Assembly: GCA_009760855.2 (NCBI GenBank)
Contig: WPIO01000080.1
Location: 801,001 to 865,000 of the forward strand
Direction of reading: 5' to 3'
DNA: 64,000 nucleotides
Origin: Cristatella mucedo
Taxonomy: Eukaryota > Bryozoa > Phylactolaemata > Cristatellidae
Shown: positions 42,703 to 56,660 of the stretch, piece by piece
Layout of the letters: each line of letters opens with the position of its first letter
Position numbering within the stretch: position 1 is the stretch's first letter
Notes under the pieces: model-generated
Databases searched by the model: none
Told to the model about the DNA's origin: nothing
What the model saw: only the letters and a program-made list of their open reading frames with translations
Program-made: the position numbers and the translations under genes

Positions 42703-44160
42703 GTCGCCCCCCAAGCGGGCGCCCGACCGCATGACTTCCGCTCGCACGACTTCCACCACTAGAATGAAGTCCACTCACGTGACCTCTCTGCTCTGCTGCA
42801 CGTATCTACCTACTTGCCCGGTGAATCGTGTCGCCATCCACCTGCACGCCCGAATAAGCGCACGTAAGCAAACCTCGATCGGTGTAAAAGCATCGGTCGA
42901 GCCAAGAATTAGTCAAGCCGCGTAACCTTGCATTTCCGCTACATGCAGGCATCGTGCCAAGCTGGAAGCGACCGAAGTCTATTAACACTCGTACGACTGT
43001 GGCCATAATGAGCGACTCTGCTTGCAGCGAGCCTAGTACATAGCATCATTGCCACGACTGCTCCCGGTGACTCCTGGCGGCAGCTGGGACCGCTGCGATT
43101 TCGCCCTCGCTGGGCGAACGTTTAAGCGTTGTACGGACCACATCTTTACCTACTCTGCTTACTGTATTTAAATGCGCCGGCACGTTTCAGAGCACGCATT
43201 TAATTTCACACGTACGCACTTGCGACTTTGCACCGACGCACGCACTGCTCGGACTGAAACGAATGCACGGCTCACGAGAAAGAACGCAGTTAGGTGGTTG
43301 TACTTAATGTTTTGAAGGCGATTTTCCGACGGTGAAAAGCAGCTGCCCATATATTGTATGTGTGCGGCTTTCTTTCGAGAGGAAAAGACGTTTGGAGCAC
43401 GCCGCCTAATAAACGCGCCAGCTCTCAGCCTGCGCCGGCCCTGCCGTGGGCAAAGAGTGCCGCTTCTCGCCAGCTGGGTCCATGATGGCGGCGCAGCGTC
43501 GCAAGCGAGCTTCGGCTCGCGTACTTCCGGCGGCAGCTTCCCGGACAGTGTGCAGCTTACTGGCGGAATTCTCTTTTTCATTGCAGATAAAGGCCGCTGC
43601 TGGAAATCCAGCGAGGCATGGACAATGCGATGGACGCGTGGACGCTGGCACGAGGCCGCCTTAGTCCGATCTGTGGCTGTTGGCAGCGGATCCCTCACAA
43701 TTCACGATAGCTATTGCACAGATATATATTAACGTCGCGACCACTGTAGCGGCAAGGCCGATTTCACGGCGCCATATCGCGCGCGGCGTTTCGTCGTCGT
43801 TTTTTATATATCCAACCGCTTCCGCGACTACGGACTGGCGAAAAACACGAGCTTATTTTTACTACGCACGTCGTCATTCTATCGGCAGTTTCGCGTTTCG
43901 CTCGAGCCCCTTGAACACGTTACGCCGCCGCCGTCGCCTTAGCGAAACCAATTCGCGACCTAGGCTTCGGCCGCAGCCCCCGCGGTGGCCGCCGGTTGAA
44001 GGGACCTCGCTTAGCGGAATAAAGCGGACGGTGCCACTTGGCCCCGGAGGATCTAACCTTCGGAGTAATATAAGTGTGAAACGCTGCTCGCTGTGCCGGT
44101 CCGGTGGACTGAACAGATAGGGCCACCACAATGGGCAAGCGGGAATGAGTTTAACGAGGA
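42703..44160. other. No gene confidently recognised
   Basis: A possible acceptor CTTTTTCATTGCAG at 43587 follows an open stretch, but no reading frame beyond it is convincing. A YY1-like ATGATGGCGGC lies at 43482-43492. Further exons of the preceding gene could be here. Confidence 0.35.
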
Positions 44161-44213
44161 GGGGCGTGCGAGAGTGAAAATGAGAGAGCGAGAAAGAGAG
44201 AGGAGACAGAGAG

Positions 44214-44289
<76 letters not shown>

Positions 44290-44300
44290 AGAGTCAGAGA
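44161..44300. repeat. (GA)n microsatellite
   Basis: GA repeat with GAGGAGAC interruptions, immediately upstream of a LINE endonuclease fragment. Confidence 0.95.
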
Positions 44301-44337
44301 GAGAAATAAGAAAGAAGAAGAATTTTTTTTTCTGATT

Positions 44338-44700
44338 TCTGAAAATGGTATCGACCTGCTCGCCCTAACTGAAACTTGGCTGAAATCGATAAAGTGTCTG
44401 ACAATTAAAGACGCAACTCCATCTGGTTTCTCGTTCTTTCACACCCCTAGATCAATCAATACTGGAGGTGGAGTTGCTATTGTCGTGTGTTTGAAATTCA
44501 ACTTCAAGCCATTTGCAGTACCCTCGAAGCAGACTCTTAAATCAATTTTCTTGGTCACACCCAAAAACAAGCTACCGATAGTGGCAGTAGTCTATACGCC
44601 CACCAGGTACCAAATCCTCCTTTATCTCAGATTTCTCCGATCTCATTTCGATTCTGTGTGCAAGAAATCGATCCTTCCTCGTACTGGGTGATTTCCAGCA
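44338..44700 (+). pseudogene. LINE endonuclease-domain fragment
   Basis: The frame reads ENGIDLLALTETWLKS, then GFSFFHTPRS, TGGGVAIVV and LPIVAVVYTP. These are the E-T-W, GGG-V and VYRPP-like motifs of the apurinic-type endonuclease (EEP) domain of CR1/L2/jockey-type LINEs. It begins mid-domain and is lost after about 120 codons in a CAG-rich repeat. Which family it belongs to cannot be told, because families A and B here lack this part. Confidence 0.75.
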
Positions 44701-45062
44701 GGATCTGCTGCAGCAGCTCCTACAGAAGCAGAAGCATCATCAGCATGGTGCAGCAGCAGAAGCTACAGTAGCAGCAGCTGCAGCACAAGCTACAGTAGCA
44801 GCAGCAGCAGCAGCACAAGCTACAGTAGCAGCAGCTGCAGCACAAGCTACAGTAGCAGCAGCTGCAGCACAAGCTACAGTAGCAGCAGCTGCAGCACAAG
44901 CTACAGTAGCAGCAGCTGCAGCAGCAGAAGCTGCAGCAACAGGAGGAGGAGGAGCTGCTGCAGTAACTATAGCTGGCGTAGCAGGAGCATGAGCTGCAGC
45001 AGCATAAATGGCAGCACCAGGAGGAGCTGCAGCAGCAGCAGTAAGCACCAGCAGCAGGAGTC
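44700..45062. repeat. 27-bp minisatellite of CAG/GCTACAGTA units
   Basis: About seven units of GCAGCTGCAGCACAAGCTACAGTA-type sequence (44750-44940), flanked by GCAGCAGCA and AGGAGGAGG runs. Poly-Ala and Cys-rich frames are artefacts. Confidence 0.9.
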
Positions 45063-47569
45063 TTTGCGACTGCAAACGCTGTAAAAAGAGCTGGAGTTAC
45101 ACTGTCAGGGACCATGAACCGTCGGCATATGCTAAATCAGTCAGATGATGACAGCACTGGAGATTATTAGAAGTGGCAACTGAATTATGCTAATTATGAA
45201 TAAGATATTTAATTATTTTGATCCGAAATATGATCGGCCCATCGGAAAATTATACCAATCGACTGCTGTGTGCTGTGGTCCTGGTGCCACTGCATGTGCA
45301 CACATGCAGTGGCATCTGATGCATCGGCGAAATAGCAGCGCAAGGTTAAGGGTCAAGGGTCAACGTCAAGGACTTAGTATTATGGTACCGGGTGGGTGGG
45401 GGGTGGGCTTCCAGAGGCTGACTGCTGCTGTTGTCACCATACCTGGGCATATCGCAGCCATACGTGCGTATACCTGCGATCATCAGCAGCAGTGACGTTT
45501 ATGCAGCACTTTAACTTGCCACGCTTCCCTGGCTACCTGGCTGCAGTGTGCATCTGCAGGACCTATCTACGGTGCTTGGCTTGATTTTCAAGTTCAGGAG
45601 CCACCAGACTTCACTCTAATAGATATGGTTATACAAATATATATATATATATATATATATTATATTATTAATTTATAACGGCCCACAGCTAATAGCTAAT
45701 ATTTATTAATTAATAATATATATATATGTATATATTATGATTATACTTTACCCTAATAGATATGGGCTGCTTATCTTAAGTCGGGGAGCGTTTGATTGCC
45801 GACGCTACGAGCCTACGGTGGCCTGTGTGTGTGTGTGCGCGCGCGTGTGTGTGTACTGGTGCAGCAAATACAACTCAGCAGCCTCTAGGCACCACCGTTT
45901 ATCGTACGTCTACAAATACTAGCAGCCTATACGAGGACAGAGTGTTTGTCGCAAAACAAGGACTTCGCTCTGTTTTGATCGAGTTACGCTAGCCTGCCGC
46001 GCAGGTGGCTTTCGGGTGCGTTTGCCGACCGCAGGGCGTGCGAGTCTGCTGACGGTAGGGGAGGCGCGTCTACTAGTTTGCATTTGAGGTATTAGCATGG
46101 GCGTTACAGCCGTAATCTTCATCGAAAAATGCTATCTTCACAGTATTAGGCAGGGCAGGAAACTGAAAGCTAATAAATCACGCGATATTATTTCAATATT
46201 CGGGCCTTAGAAGTAGCGAACTTGCGTTGGCACACACTGAATGCAAAAGAACCTCCAGCGAGCAGCGGGTTAGTCCGGCTTCGATAGAGCTTCCGGCTAC
46301 GGCGGAGCTTCCGGCTTCGCTTAGGCTTGAGTCCCGCGTGCGTACCTGTACGCATACCCGTAAATATGCAGATTGTTCTGCGCAATCGCGTGCGCTTCAA
46401 ATGTAGTAGCCGTCATACCCCAGTCTCAGTTTAAGCTGCCTACCGCACAGAAATACCACGCGTACCTAATCGAACTCGCTGGCGGAACGGTACAACGGGT
46501 TGACGGCCACGCGGTCACGTGGCGATCACCTTTAACCTTAACCTTCCAATTGCGCGCCGTGCAGAGGCCTCTCCTGCGCGGAAGGCAGCGGACGCGCGAA
46601 GGTCGACTCGTGGCGCGCAGCTCGCTGTGCTTCGTCGTACGAATACTTACGTAGTACATCGTCGGGACGTAAGTCGTATGCATTTATATGAGAAAAGCGT
46701 TCGCGTGCCGCAATGCGCCTCGGGCCATTAGCTGTTGGCCGTTGTCTGTTGGCGCCAGGCGTCTGTCTCGGCTTCGCCGCGCCGCGCGCGAGCGCGCGCG
46801 TCGCCGGCCCACGTCGCCGGCCTACGCGGCGGCGGCGGCGGCCTACGCGCTTGTTTCGCTGATCAGAGTCCCGTCGTCTATTTGTAAATGTAAATTTGTA
46901 AATTTGTTAATGTAATAAATTTGTAAATAATTTAATAAATTTGTAAATGTACGGAGAAGTGAGAAGTGTCTGCAAGCCAACTGAAACTCCTCGTCGCGAT
47001 ACACACGACGGCTCAGCCGCGGACCAGTCGGCGGCGGCGGCGGCGGCGGCTCCTTTCAGGCGGCTCGACGCGGCCATCGCGCGCTCCCCCCTCGCGTAAC
47101 GTCAAGGTCGGCGTGGCAGAATTGCACGGGAACCGCAGCAAGGCGCGACACTTACGCTCCCATTTATTTGTGTCCGCATTGCGTTGGCTTGCGCTCACGT
47201 TCAGGTGAGCTCTCTTTGCCCCGTGTATCGCACGTAGGACGTTTTGTTTTGGAGCGGCAGCAGCCAAGTCCAAGCGGAAACGTCAGCGTAAACGTAGAAA
47301 ATTCTGCGAGCACGAAGCGCCATTTTGTACCATTCATTTCAGCAATCGCGTCGAACCGGTCGGTCACTTTCCGAGTGTATAGTTGCATTTTATGCATGCT
47401 CTTAACCATGCGTAGCTAGCTTGCGCCTTAAAGAAACTGTTAGCGAGAGCTAACCGGTGTGACCTGTACACTTTTATTTATTTTTCGCTTAGTAATTTTT
47501 TTACGTTGTAAACTAGCCCAGCTTTGTTAAGAATACTTTTTTGAGCAATATTATGCCCAGTTGATACCG
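45063..47569. other. No gene recognised
   Basis: Contains TA-rich stretches (45635-45740), a GT/GC run (45822-45855), TTTGTAAAT tandem copies (46882-46948) and a GGC run (47031-47050). Several short open frames show no domain content. Confidence 0.45.
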
Positions 47570-47665
47570 CCTTTGTGCTACTTCCCTTTGCAGCAAATGT
47601 AAAGCGCCTAGTGAGAAAGATTGAGTTCTCTGAGGGTGCTTCATAAAGTGTATTATTATTGTTAC
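47570..47665 (+). mobile_element. LINE family A tail
   Basis: CTTCCCTTTGCAGCAAATGTAAAGCGCCTAG...GAGGGTGCTTCATAAAGTG and TATTATTATTG. Confidence 0.8.
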
Positions 47666-48409
47666 TACTGCTGCCTATGCATGCAGACTCGTATGCGAAC
47701 GCTTAACCGCAAGAGCTGCAAACAGTACGTGCATGTGCATGCCGTGCTTTGTCAGGCTGTATATATCTATTATATATGCATTTATATATTTCGTGCCATT
47801 TATAGGTGAACCACTTATTCCCATACTGTGTGTGTTAGTGATCTTTGTGGATGGCCTGCTTTTAATTACTGAAGGACCAGCAAGCAGTATTGACAGTATT
47901 CACGAATCCTGGATTAGAGGCTTCCGATTGTGTAAAACCCTGCCCATTCGTATATCTATGCCATATATGAAACAAAACCCTGCATAGATATATAAATATG
48001 AACACAACCGGCTTTGTGCCCAACTATAGCTGGCTTGAAAAGCTTGTGGGCGGTTCAGTCATAGCTGAAGCTGCATCAGCTTTTCATTTCTGGCTTTTCC
48101 TAGACTAGAATAAGGTTTCTTTTATTTATTTTCTCGACCTAGCGAGACAAAATAAGGGCTTCCACCTGTCAGTGAGTGGTGCCGATATGTATGTGGGGGG
48201 GTGGCAATTGTTATTCAAGTCGCACGGGTGGTTAGGTCACGGAGAAATGACTGGAACATACAAAAGCAATCTCAATTAAGTAATGCCAGTGAGAAGAAAA
48301 TAAACGAGATATATGCTCATGCGTAGCAGGGCGGGTGAAGCACGCGAGGCTGGGCAAAGCAACGTACAAATACAGCTGACTTTTGCCAGCGAGTCATCTT
48401 GCACCATTC
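47666..48409. other. No gene recognised
   Basis: AT-leaning unique sequence between two LINE tails, no exon supported. Confidence 0.4.
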
Positions 48410-48510
48410 GATCGGGTTTATTTCGCAGTAAATTTAAAGCGCCTAGAAAGAGATTGAGTTATCTGAGGGCGCTTTGCACTAAGTGTGTAGTTATTATTAC
48501 TACTATTTTT
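48410..48510 (+). mobile_element. LINE family A tail
   Basis: TTATTTCGCAGTAAATTTAAAGCGCCTAGAAAGAGATTGAG...GGGCGCTTTGCAC and a TTATTATTAC end. Confidence 0.8.
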
Positions 48511-49440
48511 GCTCCATGCGGTGAGTTCCAGACGGATACATTTTTATGACAAAAGTGCCCGAGTGGTGCTTATTTTCAGTTTTTATTACTGCTGCACCGA
48601 GTGTGAATTTGGACCAATTACTAATCATCCATGCGACTGAATCCGGGTTAATTGTTGGCCGTGGAAAAACCCCGAGCATGGCCTGCGAACAGATTTTTGA
48701 ATTTATTACATATAATAGTCATTAATTAATCAATTAATCGTTAAAATTATTGTTACTTCAAATTAGTCGGTGGCTGTTTACCTATATGCCATTATGGCGT
48801 TTGGATCGTCTCTTCTTTCAGGACTTGCCCTTCTGTTCTTTGCGATTTGCAAGGGTGAAACTGGTTTGCCATCAACTTGCATGAGAAATTCTGGCCCATC
48901 TACCCACGATCGCTTCCCGGAAGCCTCAGTACCGACGAGTTAACTTCGACATGCCGGACATAGAATGACCTGCGACGGTGAGTAGTCTACGACTTGAAAA
49001 TTTCGCATGCCCCATTTAAAGTGGCTCTTTGGCACGTGTTTGACCCTCCATCGGCTGGCAATCGCTGTCTCGAAGGCTGCAGTTGCTGTATATGCTGTGC
49101 TAAGCCTAGCTAAAAACATTCCGTTTTGAAGCGGCTTACATTTGTGAAAACTTATCTGTGCTACTTACTTATTGTGAAAACTTAGCATAGCTATTATGCT
49201 GTGAATGAGTAAAGAGCAATACGAGCTCACAAAAAAGTGTTTTTTTTTATTTATTATATATTGACATTGGAAGAAAGATCTAACCAGATGTCCGCTCATC
49301 TTGCTCCAGGGTCATCTCTGGGTCTTTTCTCAATCTCCTCTCGGTCTTACCACTGGACCTGACGTGCTGGAATTTCATGACAAGGTTCGGGTTCGAGTCC
49401 TGCTCAGCGGACGATCCTTAATTGCCCACGGCAAATGGTC
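48511..49440. other. Boundary interval into AT-rich DNA; weak tRNA-like sequence
   Basis: No exon is supported. Near 49345-49412 a TACCACTGGACC segment and GGGTTCGAGTCCTGC have A-box/B-box likeness; it may be a SINE head, but folding to a tRNA was not established. Confidence 0.35.
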
Positions 49441-51546
49441 GTTACGTTAAGGTACACGTTTGAAGCCAATTGAGGCACAGGCAAGTAACTTGCAAACAGC
49501 TTCATTTACTATGCAGCTTTGTACCCTGTACATTTTATAACATGGCTGATTCTAGATGGTTCAACGTGGACTTTTAAGTGTAAAAGTTCTGTTCTTGGGC
49601 ACCAGTGCAGTAATTCCTTGTGGATTATGTTCGAATATCCTTAGCCGTGTGTGTCACCAACTGTCCTTAAAAATTGTATTCGGCAATCGTAAACACACAC
49701 ATGGCAAGAGCTATCTGACCGGCATCAGGATCGAACTTCTGCAGTAATGTGCATGGAAATAATAAGTAATAAGTAGTCTGCACGGAAAATTTTCGTGCTC
49801 GAAGTTCCTCGTTGACTTTTCAACTATTGGCTGATTTAGAAACTTTACAAGGGATACGGCTTCAATATAAATAAGGCAGTGTTAACATTCATAATCACTT
49901 TAGTTGATTGCCATTCAACCTGGTTCTGTAGCTTCGCTTTTTTCGTAGACTGCGGGCTGCTGCTGTTGATAGCTTCATGTCAAGCTACCACTGCCTTGTC
50001 ACCACGTTCTAGTGCTCTTAATGAAAAGATCTAAATTATCTTACGTATTGCCACCTAACCTAGTTCGATGTATCTTTGAATATGAAGATTGATGTAGCCA
50101 GGTAGCCATGGTAACCTTTCATTGCTACACCGATCAATTCTCATAGCGAACACTTCAGTCGGCATGAAAATGTCAAAAGTTACATAAGCATACCACGGCT
50201 TTTAGATCAGACGAGCTCATGTCATTTTAGCACATCAGCAGTATACTCTATCTAGTTAACTTTGGCTACTAATTCGCGACTTGAAACTCACACTGGCTCT
50301 TCGCAAATATTTTTTTACTATGCAAACTTTGTTTGCACAATCAGCTGATGGTAGTGCAGACATTTTTATTGCACTGGCTTTTGCAATAAAAATCTTTCCT
50401 CGTTTTTTTAATTTAATCTTGTTATCGTTTAGTTGGCATAACTTGTGTGGTATGTTTGTCTCTTGAAGCACATCCCATATGAAGTTATGCAGTATGCTTT
50501 AATCTGACTGTGCCCTTGGTTTAATTTTAATGAAGGCAGGCTTAAGAAAAGCGGCTTCCTACTGTTTAGCTGAGGATTCTATAAGGTAAGTGATGCAGAT
50601 TCCCTTTCTATGCGATATGCATTTGGGTTTGCTATGGCCGCACTACTCATCCCCTTCACTATATACATCGATCCTTTATTTGTATGCTTGGAATTAGCCA
50701 ATTCATTAGCATTCATTGAATTTTGTAGTTTATTAAGAGGGCCACAATTTGAAGTTTTTCCATGAGATGTGCAATTGCAGTATGTTCCACCCAGCTTAAG
50801 GATGGAAATTTAGTCAGATTGTACAGCATGGGTTATTTTTTAGGCATCTAGCTGCCACTCTAATAAAATGACTTCCACTCACCACCTACTAAAATTAATT
50901 TCACTCACTGCCGACCGTGCTGATCCACAACGACTTTTAAGCTCCTTCGTTAACCTTTTTTTTTAGTCGAAAATGGCCATACCGTGCATTTCCACCGACG
51001 ATGTCATAGTGAAACAAATATAGCAAGCAAAAATCTTTCCAGGTGCACAAGAACAAACTCGCCTGTGATATTGGCCTACGTAAGCCCTGTCCTTTGAATG
51101 GGATGACTGGCGAAAATTGAGGGCCCCGGTCACAGCTGTAATGGAATATGTGTTCTCCTGCCAACCTATTCCCACTCTGCACTCGCCTTCTATTAAATCC
51201 ATTTCTTCATCAGAGACCTTGCATAGGCTTGAAATTGCTATTAGCTACTTCCAATTTCAAGTTTTCTAGCTTCTGCATTTCTTCATCAGCGTGATCCCAG
51301 CATAGGGCGGGCAGTAATCACAATTTTACGATGCGGTAGTGATGTAGTGCTGTAGTTTTCATAATGCTTACCACTTCCTTGCTAAGAATTGTATCATTTA
51401 AGCCGTCCTAGTAGCCTCTGTCAATTTGTAAAGTGGTTTTAATCAGCAGGGTCACAGAATATGTGACACGTGCCTTGGGTGTCCGTGCATAATGTGACAC
51501 GTGCCTTGGGTGTCCGTGCATAACGACAATCACTTTTAATCCTTTG

Positions 51547-51700
51547 ATGGCACACTAGGTAACTTCTCACGACCTCGGTCCCGAGGTTGTGGGTTCGAAT
51601 CCTGCGGTGAGCGATTCTTTATCGCTGCTGCAAGCTTTTGTGATAGCCATAAAGGCACTTCTGTCGCCATACTAAAGATGCTGTTTAATCGGCAAGTATT
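51547..51700 (+). mobile_element. tRNA-like SINE copy
   Basis: GATGGCACACTAGGTAAC and GGGTTCGAATCC (51592-51603) have A- and B-box character with tRNA-like spacing. The following body (GATAGCCATAAAGGCACTTC) also follows the copy at 59.7 kb. It may be carried by the tandem array rather than inserted separately. Confidence 0.5.
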
Positions 51701-51884
51701 TTAGTAAGGTTTACTGCTGTAACACTAAAAATAATTTGTCGACCACTTGTAGTAAGTAGACTCTTGTTACAACGCTCATTTCCTCCTCGCCCATTCTCTT
51801 AGCATGCACATTACATTGTGATTTGTTGGTTTTGGTAGTGAAATGTCTTTCCATACAATTGTTCGCCCCGGCTTTCACTTCTGA

Positions 51885-52580
51885 CGAGTTGAGGTAATTG
51901 TGAACCTGCCAGCAGGATCTTCTGTGTGTGGGGATCGTTTCCTGGTCATCGCCTCTACTACAAAATAACACCCTCTATTTCTTACGTTGTATTTTATTGA
52001 TTTCCATGCAATAGTCTTTGGCTTGCTTGGCTAATCTCAGTATAGAAATATTTGCACCGCTCTTGCTGGTGATTTCACTCAATTGTCCCCTATATTGTTG
52101 GCACGGTCTAACTTTGGTGAAAAGTCTTCATGACACCTTTCTCATTTTGAGTTTGGCAGTTTGCTGTGATCTGACCGTTTGTGTGGTCTACTTTTAATCG
52201 ACACAGACTTTGAGGAGCTAGGAGTTTATCCTGTACCTTAGGCTCACTATCGCGAAAGTGATTGAAATTGCCGTTCGTACTTGAAATGCATCTTGGTTTG
52301 CCATGTTAGCCATGCCTGTCTACATATTCTGGCGTAAAACATTAAAATATAAATATTAATTTAAATCCGATTTGAACCCTCCAGCAGGATCTTCTGTATG
52401 AGGATCGTTTCGTGGTAAGCCTCCACTTTAAAATCACACCCACCTTCGATTTTGTTTTTATTGATGTCCATGCAATTATCACTAGCTTGATTGGCTAATC
52501 GTAGTTTGAAAATATTTGCACCACTCTTGCTGGTGATTTTACTCCCATCGTCCCCTATATTGTTTTTAGAGTTCAACTAC
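51885..52580. repeat. Internal duplication of about 475 bp in the first array unit
   Basis: GCCAGCAGGATCTTCTGTG...GGATCGTTTC and TTTGCACCGCTCTTGCTGG occur at about 51910/52055 and again at 52383/52519. Later units have one such block (56400, 61150). Confidence 0.75.
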
Positions 52581-55500
52581 TGTTACAAGCTGTCATTTAA
52601 TATATCCCATTTGGAGTGTAGAAGTTGGTTAGTCATCTGATCGTTTCCATGGCAATCTTACTATCGTGAAAGTGATTGAAACTGCTGTTCGTCCCTTATT
52701 TGCAATTTGGTGTGCCATGCCAGCCGTCAACATTTTCACACGTAAAACAAAAAGACCGGCAATCGCTCCCTCTGCTTGCTCCTCAGCATCGTATTAGTAT
52801 ATTTATTCAATCAGCCAATTCATCTGCCTTTATTGGCCTTTGAGGCTTTTGAAATGTGACCACTGGGGTTGCTGAACGATTGAAATTGATCTCTGCTTCT
52901 TAAGACCATTCAGTGCACTAGTGAGATTCTGTAGCCCAGGCTTTCTTCAGATATCTCTCATACTCGTCATTCGTTCAGTAGCCACCTGGCAGGTCCTACA
53001 GGTTTTCAAGCGCAAGCATTCAGAAAATGCTGCCAACATACGTACGGAAATCAAATGATTGTTCTGAAAGCTTTTACAAGTGCAATGCAAACTGATGCCG
53101 ATCTGTACATGAATTATATCCACTGCAAAAAAGAAAAGCTCAGACAAACCACGCCTAAGCCGAAAGTAATCTGGAAGTAACACATTGACCATTGACTGAT
53201 GTACCTGTCTTTGCATCGCTTATGGCTAGGTACTAACTTGTTAAAACTGGGTAGGTCAAGGTACATGTTTTAAGTGGGTTGATACACAGGCTGTTGCTGG
53301 TGAACAAGCTATATTAATTTATTCTTTATTCACGGTGAAATGTATCGCCCTGTACAATATGCAACTCGGCCAACTCTAGACGGTTCATCGTGAAGTTTTA
53401 AGTGTGAGTTCAACTTTGCTTGGACACTAGTGCAGTGGATCAGTTTTGATTTCGGTCGGATAACGTCTGCTGCGCTTGTCATCAACCGTCCTTTAACACT
53501 GTATTTTGCAATCATGGACTCGTTTAGCAAGCGTTATCCGGTCGACATCTCAATAGAACTGCCACATTGATGTTGCTGTTAAGTTCAACTCGTCATTGAA
53601 ATTCTTCATTGACATGTCAAGCATTGGCCGACGTAGTGAATTTAGAAGGCGCAAATTCCACTTTACATTCATATTTTAAAGTCACAACCACGTATCTCAG
53701 TGACCTTGAAAATGTACATCGATGGATCAAGTTTCACAAAGTTTGGACTCGAGTCGAATGTAATGCTGATGTTTTTAAATTGGTTAGTTACTCTTATGTT
53801 GTTTCCTGTGTACTTCTGGGTTAGACGTGGTTAGCCTCACCTTTATTTTTTGAGCCTTTCTAAATTCATGACACCATTCAAAAACTTGGTTTAATAAGCA
53901 CGGACACATGCTTTTTGCATAACGGCCAATCTTGTCCCAATAATCGGAGGAAGGCATGCAATCAGAGGAAGTCATGTGATCTGGCTCTGGTCACAGAATA
54001 ATTATGTAATCTTTTAACCTCCTGATAATCTACTGTTTCCATGCGACGATCGTCCATGTTTGAGCTCATTTCATCATTAAAGTGTCTCTTTTTCAGCTCT
54101 AAATCATCACTTTGAACTTCCCAATTGTGTTTTCACTACCGTTGCTGCCTCCAACGTCTCCCTTGGCAACCTTTCCTCTGATCATTAAAGGGACAAGAGT
54201 ATGTGTACAATAATGTCTTACCTTGGATGCATTTAAGGAGGATCAGGCCAGCCGTGATTGTCCAAATTGTTTTTTTTCGAGCACAATAGTGCTTATTGTC
54301 CTTACGTCACGTGCTGATAGTACCTGCTTGCTAATTATCCATGTAAGCACATTATTCAGCCTCGAACGTGCTTTTCTCGTTGTTTATAAGCTCAGTTTTC
54401 GGCTTCAGTCATTTCTGATCAAATGAATCCATCTAATTCCTTAGGAGTGTCACCCAGCCTGATTCGGTAGAGTCGCATATCCATGAACTGCAGACTGCAG
54501 TTGAAAGTCACATATCAAGCTGGCACGTTCAACTGCTCCTGATAAAAAAAATTCTGAATTCCATCACATATAGCTAGCTAGTCAGACATTCCTTTCCATG
54601 CTTGTGCTCGCTCACCGAGGTTGACAGGCTTTTATTGCTACGTTAATTTTAACCCAATAATTAATTCTCCTAGCATGTTCGTCGGCTTGCATTCGGCTGT
54701 AAAATGCTAGGCATAACTTGTGCAAACTACAGCCTTAATATCAAATGAGCTAATATCATTTTGAATCCGTCAGTAGTATAAGTATAGTCTGTATGCTGAG
54801 TGCTTGCTTGAAAGTCACTACTTGAAACTTGCACTACCTTGATTTTCAGAAATTTTTTGTATTCATGTTCGTGCAGATGAGCCTTCGCACCATTGCTTAC
54901 TGTAATTTGGAAAGCTTGTATTGCCCCAATGGTGCTTTATTTTTCCCTAGGTTGTTAGCATACTCTAACTTATTTTATTTGTCGTTCCCTTGAAAAGTAT
55001 CCCAGCTGATGTTCTGCAGCTCGCTTTGTTTAGATCTGACTAATCTGTTCACTATCGATGAAAGAAGACTTGGTGAAGCTGGCTCTCTACAATAACCCTA
55101 GGTTAACATTGGGTTAAAGATGCAAACTCTCTGTTCCTACTGATGTGCATGTCGGTGTGCTATGCCACCCCTAATTGCCCTCTCAACTGCTGTCGTCAGT
55201 CTTTCATTTGCATGCTTGGAATTAGCCCATTAAGCAGCCTTTGTTGAGCTGGCCAAAATTTCAAGCCCTTGCATTAGCTATTATTCATACCAGCTCAATG
55301 ATAGCGGTGCATTCAGTTTTTTAGGCCTGGTATTTTTTGGGACTTCTAGCTGCTACTCTACTCGAATGAATGTCCCTGACCACCATTCTGGTCCTTTATG
55401 TTTTCAAGCTGCTTCGTTAACCTTTGTCAGCCGAAATTTGCCATGCAATGCATCTATATGGACGATGGCCAGGTGAAACGGATGCAGCAACAAAAGAAAA

Positions 55501-56609
55501 AAGCTTGTCCGGTCAGTAAGTAAGAAATTCATATGCGGTAAAGGCATATCTTGTTTATGGGATGGGCTGATTTGACATTACATGGCCTTATAGTGGGCTG
55601 TAATGTGGTGCATTCGTTGTTTGCTGCTGACCTTATGTTGCCACACTGCACTAGCCTTCTTTTAAAACAATTTCCTCGTAGGTGTTCTTGCATTTTATTG
55701 ATATCATAACTTCCAGCTTCCCAAATGCGATTTTACCTGCCTTGCTGTTGCCACCATTATCTTCTCGTGATCACAGCAGATTTTGACTAACGAGACCGAC
55801 AGTCTCAGGTTTTTTAAGATGTCACACGTTTTAGTCTGCTGTACTTAAAAATTTTTGTTGCTAAGGTTCTATCATTTAAGACGTGCAATACCCCTTGTGT
55901 ATTTATAACTTGATGCTTTAATCAATAGGGTAAAAGAAAACGCGACACATATCCCTGGCATGTCGGTGTGTTACATCAATCCCACTTTCTTAATGTTGAC
56001 TGCTTGAGCGTATAAAATTGCTCATCATCATCATTCCCTGCTTATGTTACTCGATCGTTTGGTAAGTCTACGTCAGCACTTTACTCAGCCGCGAGTTTCG
56101 CTTTTCAGCCCGTTCAGATGCTGAATGGATTGGCGGCTTCGTTTATTTATCGTTTGCTAATTTCAAATGAATAAGTTCATGCTCATCGATCACCGTTAAG
56201 CCCGATTTGGTAGCCCCCTTTCTGTTCACCGTGTTCTGCATTACTAGCCTACTGTTAACCTGCCACTGGCCGTGTCTTTAACATTTACTTTCTTGGCAGG
56301 CACGTTGTGGTCTGTCAATTTTGGTAGTAATATTTCGTTCCATATCTTTGTTCGCCTTAGCTTTTGCATCTGATGAGTTGATATCATTCGGAAGCCGTGA
56401 TCAGGATCTTTTCTGTGGGATACATTTCCTGGTAAGCCACTATTTTAAAATTGCACCCTAGTCTTTTATTGATGTCCCTACAATCGTCTTTGGCTTGCTT
56501 GGCTGGTTATAGTTTAAAAATGTTTACATTGCTCTTACTGTGCTTTCACTCCTTATTATATTAATTTCAAAGTTCAATTTCTGTGACAAATCGTCATTGA
56601 ATATATGTC

Positions 56610-56619
56610 ATTTTAAAAT

Positions 56620-56658
<39 letters not shown>
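56610..56658. repeat. (TA)n microsatellite
   Basis: Short TA run abutting the SINE to its right. Confidence 0.95.

Positions 56659-56660
<2 letters not shown>

Noticed and set aside
51547-51616. Functional tRNA genes (also near 49345 and 59727)
   Set aside because: Box A and B likeness is present, but I could not draw acceptor and anticodon stems; a SINE origin fits better.
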